This document shows positions 33,618 through 45,076 of a stretch of 64,000 nucleotides of DNA, piece by piece. Under the pieces are notes generated by a model. That model ran no database searches, was not told where the DNA came from, and saw nothing but the letters and a program-made list of their open reading frames with translations. The position numbers and the translations under genes are program-made. This DNA comes from Tulasnella sp. 424. Taxonomy: Eukaryota > Basidiomycota > Agaricomycetes > Cantharellales > Tulasnellaceae. Numbering within the stretch: position 1 is the stretch's first letter; every line of letters begins with the position of its first letter. The stretch lies in NCBI GenBank assembly GCA_019633425.1, contig WSUB01000049.1, positions 62,001 to 126,000 on the forward strand, given 5' to 3'.

Positions 33618-36600
33618 GTGCCAGGTTGGGAACCAAGGAAAGCTCGAGAATCCACCCCATTTCCTCAACAAAAGGCGCAGGTCGTCGTTCAACTGCTTAC
33701 GAGCATCAAGCACGTCCAATCTTTTGATATATCTGCAGAAAGTTCAGAAACTCAACTTATCAGTCAACTGGCGTATGTAATTGTTACTTCGACACTGCCC
33801 TCTTCATCCACCACCACCCCCCTTCCCTCCGCACGCCCCCGACATCCTCCCCTCTTTAAAGCAGTGAGCAAGCCATCTTCAGTAGCTACCCAGAGGTCTT
33901 CCTCAAATATGAGCGCCGGGGCCATGGGTCTGTTATCGTATCTACAGTCAGTCGCAGTTACCGCCTGGGCCGCTCAATCCCCCTTCTCCACCACACCGGT
34001 CACCGATATACCCACCCACTCCCGCGAGCCCAGCGTTCTATCACCAGTAGTCTCCGTCGAAGATGACGTCAGCGTCTCAAGGGACATCGTCCCCTCTTCC
34101 TCCTCTTATAGACTAGGTGAGTGCTCAGCCTCTCTCCGTCCCCATGTTTGATGCATTTCCGGATCTGACCGGCCGCTCCACACCCGACAAAAATACCCCT
34201 CCTCCCCCATACTCTCTGTTCCCCTCGCATCTCTCTTCTTGTTATTTGCAGCTGGTATCACCTCTCAAGCTATCGAGGCGAATGGCTCTTTAGGCCCTTT
34301 AGCAGTGGCAACGACTGCTGCAGCAGCGCCGCCTGTCGTAAACGGTTCAGCGGGAACCCAGTCTCCGTCCAAGGGCGAAGCGTCCAAAGCATTCGGTTCA
34401 TTACCCACCCAAACGCCCGCTACTAACCTTTCGTCGACGGCAGCTTCTTCCACCACCGCGCCATCTCCAACTCCTTCAAATGCTTCAACCGCTGTGACCT
34501 CATCCGCAGCACGGCCCAAGCGAAAACTCGATGCCAACAAATTATTCCAGGCTCCGAGCTCCTTTACACCCCAACCAACCCCGTCCGCCGCCCCCCGTAC
34601 AAATCCTACTGCTCCCCCGCCAACTGCAGCTGTACCTCCATACCATCATAATGAACCTAATAGTAGTGTCATGGCCGCCCATTTGGCCACCAATAGCCCT
34701 GGTCAACGCTTCTCGACCCTCCCTTCCCCAGCCAACCACGGTTCTCCTTACTATCATCCCTCACCCCAAATGGCCGATCAGCAGCCTGTCGGCGTAGGCA
34801 CTCCCTCCCACTTACGGCCCGTCGCCGGACCCCCGACCGGTGGTCAGCGAAGTCCGAGCGTCAGCTCGAGACTGCCGATTAACGTTGCCGTACCACCGCC
34901 ACCGACCGTAACCGTCAACGGCGCGAGTCAAGGACGAGGTCCTCAGTCGGCTGCGGGTCAACCTCCGGGCCCGCTCACTAGAACGGTGCCTCAGGTTGGC
35001 AGTCCCAGGATAGGACATCAGCCACCTGCTATGCAGCAGCAGCAGCAGCAGCAGCAGCCTGGCCCCGTCCCAGCGCCAGGACAGATGCCTGGTCAACCGC
35101 CGTGTCCTCCTCAGCAAATGCAAACGGGACGGCAGCAGCCTCAGTATCGTTGTTGGGTGAGTTTTCTCTCGGCGGATTAGTTCTTGGGCTTTTGGATTTT
35201 CGGCTGACGACTGGCTTTTTGACCCCTTTCGCAACATCTTCATCCGTCCATGAACTTCTTGTCTACGCCGTCTCTCAAGCCCAATGTACCTCAGCTGTCC
35301 CAACAACAGGCCCTCAGTGGACTTGAGCCAGTTCCGGCCTTGCAACAATCGGAGAACCGATGGACTCCAGCAACACGGAGCAAGCTCTCTCTGGATGAGA
35401 ACTCGGCCGAGTTTGTGGAGCGAAAGGTCAAAGCGCTGTTGAACAAGCTAAGGCTTGAAAACTTTGATTCGGTTTCGAACCAGATCATCAGTTGGGCGAA
35501 CAAGTCGGAGCACGAAAAGAACGGCGCGACGTTGATCTTGGTCATCAAGCTCGTCATTGACAAAGCCACCGATGAGGCTCATTGGTCCGAGATGTACGCG
35601 CGGCTGTGCAGGAAGATGATGGAGCAGATCTCTGTCAACGTTCAAGACGATAGCATCCGGAATAACGTTGGTGAACCAGTCGCTGGTGGTCATTTGTTCC
35701 GCAAGTACCTGCTCAACAGATGTCAGGAGGACTTTGAGCGTGGTCGGTCCCAGAAGGTGTCCGCTCAAGCTGCAGCTGCTCTCAAAGTCGCAGACGACAA
35801 GGCCGCCGCAGATACTGCCTCGAAGGCTGGCGGTGGGGACAACGAGCCCGTCTTGTTCTCGGACGAATACTACGCCCTCCTCAAGGCCAAGCGTCAAGGT
35901 CTCGGTCTCGTTCGCTTCATCGGCGAGCTGTTCAAGTTGCAAATGCTTACGGAGCGTACCATGCACCAGTGTATCCAGACGCTCCTGTCCAAGATCGACA
36001 AGCCCGAAGAAGAGGAGATCGAGAGTCTGTGCAAGCTGTTGACGACTGTTGGTCAAGCTCTTGATACGCCCAAGGCAAAAAGCCATATGGATATCTACTT
36101 TGGGAGGATGCAGATGTTAGCGGATAACCCTAACGTCGTGTCGAGGATCCGGTACATGCTTTTGGTGGGTTTGAGGGTTTGACAGTCTGTTTGGGGGCTA
36201 GTGCTGACGACCCCTTTCTGCGTAGGATGTTATCGAGCTCAGGGGACGCAGCTGGAGACCGAGGAATGCAGTTGCAGGTCCCTCTACGATAGCACAGGTT
36301 CACGAGCAGGTATGTATGAAGTGGAAAGGTCGTCTATGGGGTTGTCATTAATGTTTGATTGTGTGCACAGGGTGCACGGGAGAAAGCAGCATCAGCGCAA
36401 CTGGCGTCCAAGATGGTTCCGATGTCTCGAACCGGATCGCAGCGTGGTCCCCGTAATGCACAAGAACAAGGTTCCGATGGATGGAACGTCGCTGGCCCCA
36501 CACCCGTTCGAGCAGTCCCTATCAAGGCTGGCGATCTCAGCAACTTTGGTAAATTCACCGCCAACTCGGGTCCTCCCAAGACCATGGGCCCGTCGAGCGT

Positions 36601-37702
36601 GTTCAAGGAGGGCGGCAGAAGGCGTGATATTCCCGCACCGCAGGCCCCGCCTGACACGACGGCTCGCACGAAGTTTAACCTCCTTCCCCGCACGGTCTCA
36701 TCGGCCAACACAGACGAGCACAGCGCTGAGGACTCGGACAAACCGGAAAGCGACGAGGAGCAGGTGAACGTCAAAACGTATACGGACTGGGAAGCCACAG
36801 TCAAGGTGAAGGAGGACGTCAAGGAGTTCTTCACCGTTCGGGATGTCAGCAAGGGTAAAAGGAGTTTTGCGGAGATGCCTGACGAATACAAGGGCAAGCT
36901 GGTGCACGGCCTTGCGTCCAGGGCCTTGGACTCGAAGGAGGCCGACGTCAAGCTCGTTGCCGAGTTGTTCGAGAAGGTGGCTGGCAAGTCCTGCTCTCCA
37001 TCGGCATTCGAGGAAGGTTTGGCTGGGATTATCGAGTTCTTGGATGATACAGCGACGGATTTGCCTGAAGCGTACACGTTCATGGCTAGGATGCTCCGAG
37101 GATCCAAGTTGCCCCAGGAGACCGTTGAGTCCCTGGCGGACAAGATCTTCGTGGATGGAGAGCCGTTGGTCAAGCCCAGGGACAAGCTGCTCGCGGCGTA
37201 CGCAGCCGTGGAGAAAGAAAAGCTTCAAGCTCTGTCGCTTTCTCGTACCGCCTCTGTTTCGTGTGTCGCCACTCCCGCGTCTGCGCCGCCGAAACTTGCG
37301 TCCACGGACAGCGGGACGTATCTCGACGGTATCAAGACTCCTTCTATGGAGTTAAATCAAGGTCAGACCAAGGGCAGTAAGGACAAGTGAGTGGTTTCTT
37401 TGATTGCGAGTTAAGTGGGGTTCGGGTTCATGTGCTGATACGCTTGGTCCTATAGGTACGACCGCGACTTCCTGCTGCAGTTCATGGCCATTTTCAAGGA
37501 CAAGCCCGACCACCTCAGCAGCCTCGACGCCCTTAGAGTCCTACGTAGTGCTGGAGGCGATGATAACAGCGGCCCTTATGTCAGATCTACCCCTCGTAAT
37601 CCTCAGTATCCGTACATGCAACCTGAGTGGTCTCCTCCCGTGCAGGACCCTCAAATACATCAACATCCTCATCAACAAGGGCCCTCTCAATACTATGGAT
37701 GA
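33618..37702 (+). CDS. eIF4G-like protein 1: MIF4G and MA3, eIF4E-binding exon moved to the C-terminus
   Basis: eIF4G is the scaffold joining cap-bound eIF4E, eIF4A and the 40S-eIF3 complex. Exons 33618-34116, 34252-35156, 35280-36164, 36226-36309, 36371-37386 and 37456-37702 give 1211 residues with matching phases. Order: Ser/Pro/Ala/Gln-rich N-terminus with AAPPVVNGSAG and poly-Gln, MIF4G (about 514-770, from FVERKVKALLNKL to RIRYMLLDVIEL), NFGKFTANSG linker, MA3 (about 937-1073, KEFFTVRDVSKGKRSFAEMP). Last comes YDRDFLLQFMAIFKDKPD, a canonical YxxxxL-hydrophobic eIF4E-binding motif at residue 1131, only 80 residues from the end. In standard eIF4G this motif lies before MIF4G. The ancestral start is GTG at 33864; ATG 33618 or 33909 must serve instead. 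The acceptor used in copy 2 at 46015 (CGCAG) reads CGCAA here, so the join to 35280 uses another AG. Confidence 0.75.
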
Positions 37703-38890
37703 TAGGCACTTTTGTAATTCTTTGGACTCGAATATATGTGTACCCTGCAATAATACCTTCATGACAATTTCACCAAAAAAGGGTCTAAATGAAAATATGA
37801 TAGGCACCCAAAGGGGGCTTCCCTAGTGCCACACTATTCTGAATCATTCCTCCAGCTAAACCAATATTCTGAAGCACATGGGACTCTAAGCTGAAGGACG
37901 CGACAAGCTTTCCAGGTTCTTCTTAAACGGATTGGGAAGCAGTTGATGAGGAATCAAGAGTTCATCTGATCGAAGGATTGTGAATATTTTCGGAGTGGGG
38001 GTTGGAAAAGAGGAACGTTCTTGGCAATTGGATGGTCAGTGCGCTGTTAGAGCGGCGAAATTGGACGGGGACACTGGCAGGCGCTCACAGTAACTGCGGA
38101 AGAGCCGTCAAAAACATCCGATGACCGAGCCATTCTGCACGAGCTATTCTTGCTCGTATGTGGGGAGAACCGTAATTATGCTTAGAGGGGACTAGCCGCG
38201 CGGTAGACGCCAGCTATGACGTCGATCTAGAGTATAATACACATGGCCATCAGAATGAGAACTACTAGCTCGCTCTGGATAGCTCCGTATACAAGCTGGA
38301 AGGGAAGGAGAGTTTAGAATATATTTGTAAGGTTAAGGTACAATAGTTGGTATGTTAAGGCATCCCCCCACGAGTACCAAAGTGGGGGAAGCCGGTCCAC
38401 CGGGCTTGACCTTCATGAGGGTTCCAGGTGCAACCGGGCTGAGCGTGAGGGGGAGTACACCCAAAGCACCCCCCCTCACCGGCTGGTACTCGTATGGGGA
38501 TGGTTGGTGGGTTAAGGAAAAATTGGCGAGAGGACGATAATGTTGAGTGGGGAATGGTTTGGATGATGGGGAAAAGAAGAGGTTTGGGAACGGACTAGTG
38601 AACGAGTTACTCCGCTATGTCCGCGAGCCGACGCATCTGCTCCGCCGCAGATGCTCGCAAGAACATTCGAGACGACACGCGCTCATTATGCGGAACGTTC
38701 TCCGATATGAACACCGTGTGTATAATATTTTACCTTGCGGCATAGGAGAACATACAATTAAAAGGGAAAAGAGCGTCTCTTTGTGTTCGTTGTGGGTGTT
38801 AGTCATCTCCTTTGGATAGGCGGATAGGTGAGCGTGGATTCCGACGATGCCCTAATCAGGGATCGTCCAATTTATGCCTCAATGTTTACT
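37703..38890. other. no gene; partial array flank then unique sequence
   Basis: 37835-37890 matches 57050-57120 (end of the X flank module). 37905-38040 matches 61480-61600, upstream of eIF4G copy 4 (GTGAATATTTTCGGAGTGGG). 38040-38890 is unique, with a GC-rich hairpin-prone stretch near 38360-38500 and nothing recognised as coding. Confidence 0.5.
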
Positions 38891-39240
38891 GAAAGATATC
38901 CGTGGAACAGTTTCAACTTTCTACTAAATTTCAGTGGGTCTGTAGTATCTGCACGGGCATCCTGAATATTACAGAGACCTGTTTCGACTCTAAATACTCC
39001 AAAGTCATGATTGCTACTAGTACGGACGAATTAGGTTTTCCATGGACCGGTCTTCGCCCTTTGGGCTCCCTTGATAGCTATAAGGCTGACTTGCCCATAG
39101 TGAATGTGTGGAACATCATGGAGGTATCTAGGTTACCCCGACTAGAGTAACCTTACCCCCTTGACCGCAATTCAAAAGCATAGTAGTTCTCCCGTCTAAT
39201 CATGCCAGACATTCCGTTTAGTGTAGCTTCTATGGTTCTC
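38891..39240. repeat. orphan CBM1 3' tail
   Basis: AAATTTCAGTGGGTCTGTAG, then GACCTGTTTCGACTCTAAAT, which keeps the fourth-cysteine codon TGT. No CBM1 exons or signal peptide precede it, so the unit has lost its 5' half. Confidence 0.6.
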
Positions 39241-39905
39241 CAAAGCCAAAATATTGAGTCCGGTCTGATCTGGTCAGACAACATGCTGAATCACGACCCA
39301 GTCAGATTCTGGAATAGTTAGCTATGCCTTCTCTTTCCCGACGCGAGCTGCTCAATCCAACGAGCATGTCAGAACGGAGTTGGATTACAGTGAGGAGAGA
39401 ACCAAGTCGGACCGAAAAGCAAAAGAATTTATTTTTATGCCGCGACGAGTTTGGCCACAACCGAATGAAGCTGCTGTAGAGCGTTTCTGTCAGGTATAGT
39501 TAGCCGAGTCGGAAACGATGCTACGGGGCTCGTGGGTCTAGTTTCAGGCAGAGGTAGTATTGCTACTGTCGGTCGTCTATCAAGATTCGAGGGAGAGTCG
39601 TGCGTTTGGATTCTCTGGGTGATGCGATTTATGGTATTCGTTGCCGCGACTCACGGATGACGCCTGCGCGGGCAAGTCAAGGCCCATCTTGGAAAGTAGC
39701 GCCTGTTGTATTAGTAATGATGAGGTTTGAAGGGTCATGGCCTTGGCTTTGGTCATCAGGTTTAAAAATGACGGAGGTGAGCAAGCTGTCGTGGGATAAG
39801 TCGAGCGCCAGAAGTTCGAGTCCTGGTCTCTCTATTCCCCCAACCTCGTCGCAACCACTAGCCACCCTATCGACGCCCTTAGTTGCAACTCTTTTTACCT
39901 TCACC
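39241..39905. repeat. 5' flank and leader of family X copy D
   Basis: Shared with the other copies. The T-arm-like AGTTCGAGTCC lies at 39813-39823. From 39770 on it is almost identical to the copy C leader. Confidence 0.6.
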
Positions 39906-42900
39906 ATGAAGCTTCTCTCTATAATCGCAATCATTCTCGCCTTCGGGCCTACCGTTTTCGACCTGGCTTTGACTGGTCGAGGGGGTAAGGAAATACTGCT
40001 TCCCTTCGTTCCCTGAGCCTCTCTGATTTCCCCTTCTTACAGTCAGTCGACCCACTCAAACTTGCAATACCGACTGGGCCTTAACCCAGTTCCATACCTT
40101 GCACATTGGCAAGCCAAGCCTTGCAATTCCGCCAACTGGTTTGGCGGGTGCAGTGTTGGCGGGGTCGGGCCACAACAATCAGGGTAAGCTTCGCTTCGTT
40201 TCCTTTTTCGGTGCAGCTTCCTCGATCGTCGTTTCTCGCTCTCTCCCGGCCATCACCGCTGACTCTCTGCGTGCTCTCGATGAAAAATTTTCAATGCAGA
40301 CCCGACCGTTTAGATCTGGACCACAGTCCACGTCACCTCACGCCGTGCACTCGCCAACGTCGACAGCTTCGTCAACAACTTCAACCGTTGTGAGCTTGAT
40401 CAGCAATGGCGCTACATCCGTAGCTGGTGGAGATACAACTCGGGAAAGGTCATCGAAGACGTCCTCATCGTCTACTTCTACTCCCTGCCATTCCTTACAG
40501 TCGTGTTGACCATCTGGCGGAAGCGAGTTCTTCGCCAACGTCGTTCGGAGTCTAAACGCGTGGGTCTTATTCCATCCGCCATCTCGAGCTTGATTCCTGA
40601 CAATCGTTTATTACATAGACTACTACTTTGGCTCAACCAAGCCCGGTATTGTCCACCTTCGTCGCCATCACGTCTCTCGCGAGGACCAACAGCATCCAGA
40701 CAACCAAACGGAACGTCCCTACCTCCAGCTGCACCAAGAGGGACAACAGCATCGTCGCCATCGGGGGCGCAGCGACTCCATCACTCGGCCACATTCTTCG
40801 CCACCCCGCGTTCGACTTCCGAGGCTGCCTCCGAGTCGTATTCACGCCCACCGAAACCCCTGCCGAGTTCATTCCTCCGCAGCTTTTGGGCGCGTTGACC
40901 GCGTATACCGGGACCGTCAGCGTCTACAAGGGGCTTCGCATAGGGCGAGAGATGAATTATTTCTCTTCACTCTCCTTGTACCCAGGTTCACTGAATACCC
41001 TGTCGATTTCCTTCTTCAGCAGGCTTCAGGAGCACCGACCGCGCCTACCAGGATTCTCAACGTCTTCAAGGCACTTGGTTCTGGACCCAAGGTAAATGAC
41101 TTTTGTTGACATGTGGTGCTTGATGCTATACTCATGGTTTCTTTCTAGAGCTCAAGATCTCAACGGATTGTCGTTATCACGCTCGTCGTGCTACTGGAAG
41201 GCTTCGTCATCATCCACTATGAGGCGGTCGATGGTATTGCCTTCTGGACTATCACCCTTATTCTCAATCCTGGAACCACCTGTGCCTCGGCAGGCTCCAG
41301 ACATGCGGGCAACATGTATCGCATCGTCCCCAAGCGTACCATAACATTCCCCACTCGTGGTTTGATCGAGGCCGGCTCTCCTCAGTCCGAGATCCCCTCC
41401 ATCTGCTCACCGAACCCTCGAAGGCTATACCGCTCTAACGGTATGGCATTGCCCCTCTCCTCGCTGGCCCCAGAGAACGATCGTCGGGCAGGGAAACCAC
41501 TACCCTCGCACGAGCTGGTCGTCCAAGAAGAGGGCTCCCCGGAGGAGGAACGAGTTTCTGCCAGGGTCTCCCCGTCCTTCATCTCGATACATTCGGTTGA
41601 ATGTGTGCTCCTCATGGGCTGCTCCTTTATCGGCGAGGCACTCCACTGGTCGATTCGCTTCTTCCCTCGGCAAGGTTACCACATTTCTCAGCGTCCCAAC
41701 AACCACGGAACCTTCCCCACTCAGTCCAATCTTGCCGACAACGCTCTCTTCGAGGCTCTATGGCGGGAAAAATTTGTCCATACCGGTATTCTCGTCCTTG
41801 ACGTTCCAGGCGGAAGAATCAAGGGGCCGCTTGCTACACCTGAGGTCGACATCACCGCGATTCCTCTTCCCCCTTCCATGCTAGAAACCCCAATCGCGAC
41901 CACCATGTTCGACGACTCAAAAGCTCCATGCTATGTACTTGTTCCTTTCCAACGGGTTGTAAACTTTGAGCCTGCAGCCCTGGAAGTGATGGCCCGTCCT
42001 CAGGACAAGAGCACGATCGAACGCGTCCGGATCAGCAGAAGATCGTATGGTCATTCTCTCAAGGCAACATTCATATCCCACCCTCTTTCGAGACCCAGCT
42101 CGACGGTCATGAGGATTTCCGCCATAACCGACCTCACTCTTCACGGTACTTGTCCATACGCGTGGTCCCATGCTACGTCAAGCTCGGCAACTCCTTTCCA
42201 CACCGTCTCGCACGTCGAGCCCGAGACCCATGTGGGACTGGCTCAGTCCATGAATCTGAGCGACGCGAGCAATATGGATCGATCCGAGGAAGAGGATATC
42301 AAAGACAGCAACACCGAGGACGCCGCCTTCATCCCTCTGCCGCCCTCTCGACCGACTTCTCCAGAGGCTGAAGAAGTCAACCACACAGTCGGAGAGGAGT
42401 TCCTCCAAGCCGATCTCATCCCTCTTCCCGAGTCTCGCCCCGAGTCTCCCGAAGTACACGGCCCTGACCCCTCAGCTCGCAGCTTGGACGTGTATCAGTA
42501 CATCGCCGCTTTAGCCCATCAATACCTCAGCCTTCGTGCGACGCTATTCTGGCCCATACTTCCGGAAGAGTCTAGAGCAATTCGGGCAGAATTGCGGCCG
42601 CGGCTGTCAGGTTTGAGGGAACGAGCTCTGATACGTCATGGTCTTGGGTCGCCTGCCCCAGTCGAGGCAGAGCTAGAGGTGCAGCAGCAGCAGCAGGAGG
42701 AGGAGGTGATGGTGGAGGAGGAAGTGCAGGAGGAGGGACAGGAGGAACAGGATGAGGAGGAACCGGGGGATGATCTCGAGATTGATCCCGCGGCAGAAAA
42801 TCAAGACGTTGGTGGGTATTTCATCATTCATACTCTGTTATCCTCAGGCGCCAATACTGATTTTTGTTGCCATTCAGGCAACGTTGGGGACGCGTCCCGG

Positions 42901-42912
42901 CGCCCTTTTTGA
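39906..42912 (+). pseudogene. family X copy D, nonsense in exon 3 and lost donor
   Basis: Exons 39906-39984, 40043-40183, 40300-40559 and 40619-40951, a small fifth exon at about 41023-41094, and 41149-42912. Two lesions are seen. One is TAG at 40311-40313 in exon 3, where copies C, E and F have TCG. The other is AT in place of the GT donor at 40952. The final 1764-nt exon is fully open: membrane segment VITLVVLLEGFVIIHYEAV, IYRIVPKRTITFPTRGLIEAG-type core, the C/D-specific region, one QYIAALAHQYLSLRATL module and Glu-rich repeats. It is the best guide to the uninterrupted C/D-type architecture. It may have been recently inactivated, since the rest is intact. Confidence 0.7.
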
Positions 42913-43800
42913 CTCAAGATCCCGATTGCAGTCATCCGCCACATTTCAACGAACACCATGTAAGTCCGTCTCGTCCTTCCAGCTCGACCCACCCGATCCA
43001 AGGTAGAATCCAACGAAGCCGAACCGAACAACGGAGCAACGCCACCCTCACTCCTCACAGGAAACCCATTAACCCGGCTCTCCGGGTGATGGGAACATCC
43101 AGTCGGTATGTTATTTTTTCTTTCGCCTGATCTAAGCCCCCAGTACAGCGTTCCAGAGCGTAACACGTAGCGGCGAGCGCGGATGATGAAGAGTCCGAGG
43201 GACGGAGGAAAGAAATCCTCCTCACCCCTCAAGGACTCCATCGATCCGCACTCGCGATCGGTTACGGCGCATTCTGAAGTCGCTGACTGTGGATGAGGCG
43301 TTCCGGACGTCCTTCCCTACTTTGGGGAAGGCTTTCGAACGACCTTGGCGCGCGTTCGTCTGTTGGCTATTCGTAAATGCGAGTAGGACGGACGGACGTC
43401 CCCTGCCATGTGTAGCGGGGATAACCCCCATGGTATGGTGAGATCAGGCCGGTTGGATGTTCTTTTTTTCGTGAGGTCGGTGAGTTTGGTTGTTTGCTTT
43501 TTTGTATGGGATGGCTTCCGTTCGGACTTTCGCTTTTGGGCTGGGAGGTGAACGTTGGATAGGACTTGTCTGGCTGGAATTGGTGCTTTGTTTGAGTTGG
43601 GTCGATGATCCTTGGTTGGAGAAGGCGATGTGCCTTTCGTTTGGTGTGCTATAGTATAATTTTCCGTACTGTACAAATTTCCTCTTTCTATTATATTTAT
43701 TTCTCTCTTTTTGGGTTGGGTGTTTACCGAAATCGTACGGCGGCGTTTAGCTGCGGCATTTCGGACTTTCACAAGACGTCTGACAATCTCAAAATTGTTC
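42913..43800. repeat. family X 3' block, copy D
   Basis: Over 90 percent like copy C by eye. It holds the open stretch QRSRTEQRSNATLTPHRK and LRVMGTSSR, and the core at 43412. Confidence 0.65.
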
Positions 43801-44140
43801 CCCTGTATTTGCCCCTCCCCGTCCTCTCCTTGCCCTCCGCATCTCACTCTGACATCTGCAGCTGTCATCAACTTTGGGACTATCGATGGAGACAGCTGTC
43901 TGATACCTTCAGCGGCAGCAACGACTGCCATAGCAAGCACTTTAAATGGTTCAACCGCCGCGACCTCATCCGCCGGACCCTCTCAGCAGATGCAGACGGG
44001 ATGGAAGCAGCCTCCGTATGATGGTTGGGTGAGTTTTCTGCCGGATTATTTTTACTTGGATTTCCCTGACGGCTACTTTTCCTTTTCCACAGCAAGCTCA
44101 ACATTCTCATCCGTTCATGATGCACCAATCAAGGATCGTC
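43801..44140 (+). pseudogene. eIF4G-like 5' fragment (43.8 kb)
   Basis: After ACATCTGCAG at 43861 comes an open exon VINFGTIDGDS..PSAAATTAIAS, then STAATSSAGPS, then QQMQTGWKQPPYDGW with a GTGAGT donor. It is a short version of the second exon of the long copies, with the middle deleted. The next exon is replaced by a CBM1 tail at about 44140. Confidence 0.7.
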
Positions 44141-44580
44141 CACCCCATGCGTCAATATTTACTGAGCGATATTCGTGAACCAGTATCAACTTTCTACTAA
44201 ATTTCAGTGGGTCTTTTGGATCTACACCGGACACTCTGAATATGACAGAGACCTGTTTCGACTCTAAACACTTCAAAGTCATGACTGCTCCTAGTTCGGA
44301 CGAATTACGAGTTCCATGAACCGGCCCTTGCCTTTTGGGTTCACTTGATAGTTATAAGGCTTATACTTGGCCATAGTAAAGGTGTTGAACATCAGGGAGG
44401 TATCTAGGTTACCCTGACTACAGTGACCTCGCCCCGTTGACCGCAATCCAAAAGCACAGTAGTTCCCCCGTCTAATCATGCCAGACATTCTATTTCGTGT
44501 AGCCGTTATGGTTCTCCAAAGCCAAATTATTGAGTCCGATCTGATCTGGTCGGACAACATTCAAAATCTCAGCCCAATGG
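44141..44580. repeat. orphan CBM1 3' tail
   Basis: AAATTTCAGTGGGTCTTTTG, then GACCTGTTTCGACTCTAAAC with the TGT codon kept. It is fused to an eIF4G fragment on the left and to the eIF4G copy 2 upstream region on the right. Confidence 0.6.
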
Positions 44581-44688
44581 GAAAACGCCACTGCAAAAAC
44601 GAAGGGGAAAACGAAGGGCTGGCGTTGGTCCAGCAGACTCCGGCTGAGTTGTAAAGGTGTTTGGCAAAAAGCGGACCCTTGATTATAA

Positions 44689-44725
44689 AGACGGGCAACC
44701 TTCTCCCGTTAAACCCGAGCCCGTT
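44689..44725 (+). promoter_or_regulatory. conserved upstream block of eIF4G copy 2
   Basis: GACGGGCAACCTTCTCCCGT followed by TAAACCCGAGCCCGT. This is the same block as at 33449, 53075 and 61782. Confidence 0.45.
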
Positions 44726-45076
44726 TGAGAACCGCCCTCGGACCTCCTTCTCGACACGTGCTGGAGGTCCGGATCTACAAATGGGGAGCTTTGAAGATTG
44801 ATTCCGACGGGTCGATGTTCGCTACGAGGTGCCAGGTAGGGAACCAAGGAAAGCTTGAGAATCAACCCAATTTCCTCAACAAAAGGCGCAGGTCGTCGTT
44901 CAACTGCTTACGAGCATCGAGCACGTCCAATTTTTTGATATATCTGCAGAAAGTTCAAAAACTCAACTTATCAGTCAACTGGCGTACGTAGTTGTTACTT
45001 TGACACTTGCCCTCTTCATCCACCACCACCCCCCCTTCCCTCCGCACGCCCCCGACATCCTCCCCTCTTTAAAGCA

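Noticed and set aside
34812..35348. Minus-strand frame with a poly-Leu run
   Set aside because: It is antisense to the poly-Gln (CAG) tract of eIF4G copy 1. It has no independent support.
36334..37185. Long minus-strand frames over the MIF4G and MA3 exons (also 47411-48280 and 62943-63998)
   Set aside because: They are codon-bias shadows of the GC-rich eIF4G exons. The plus strand carries the recognised domains.
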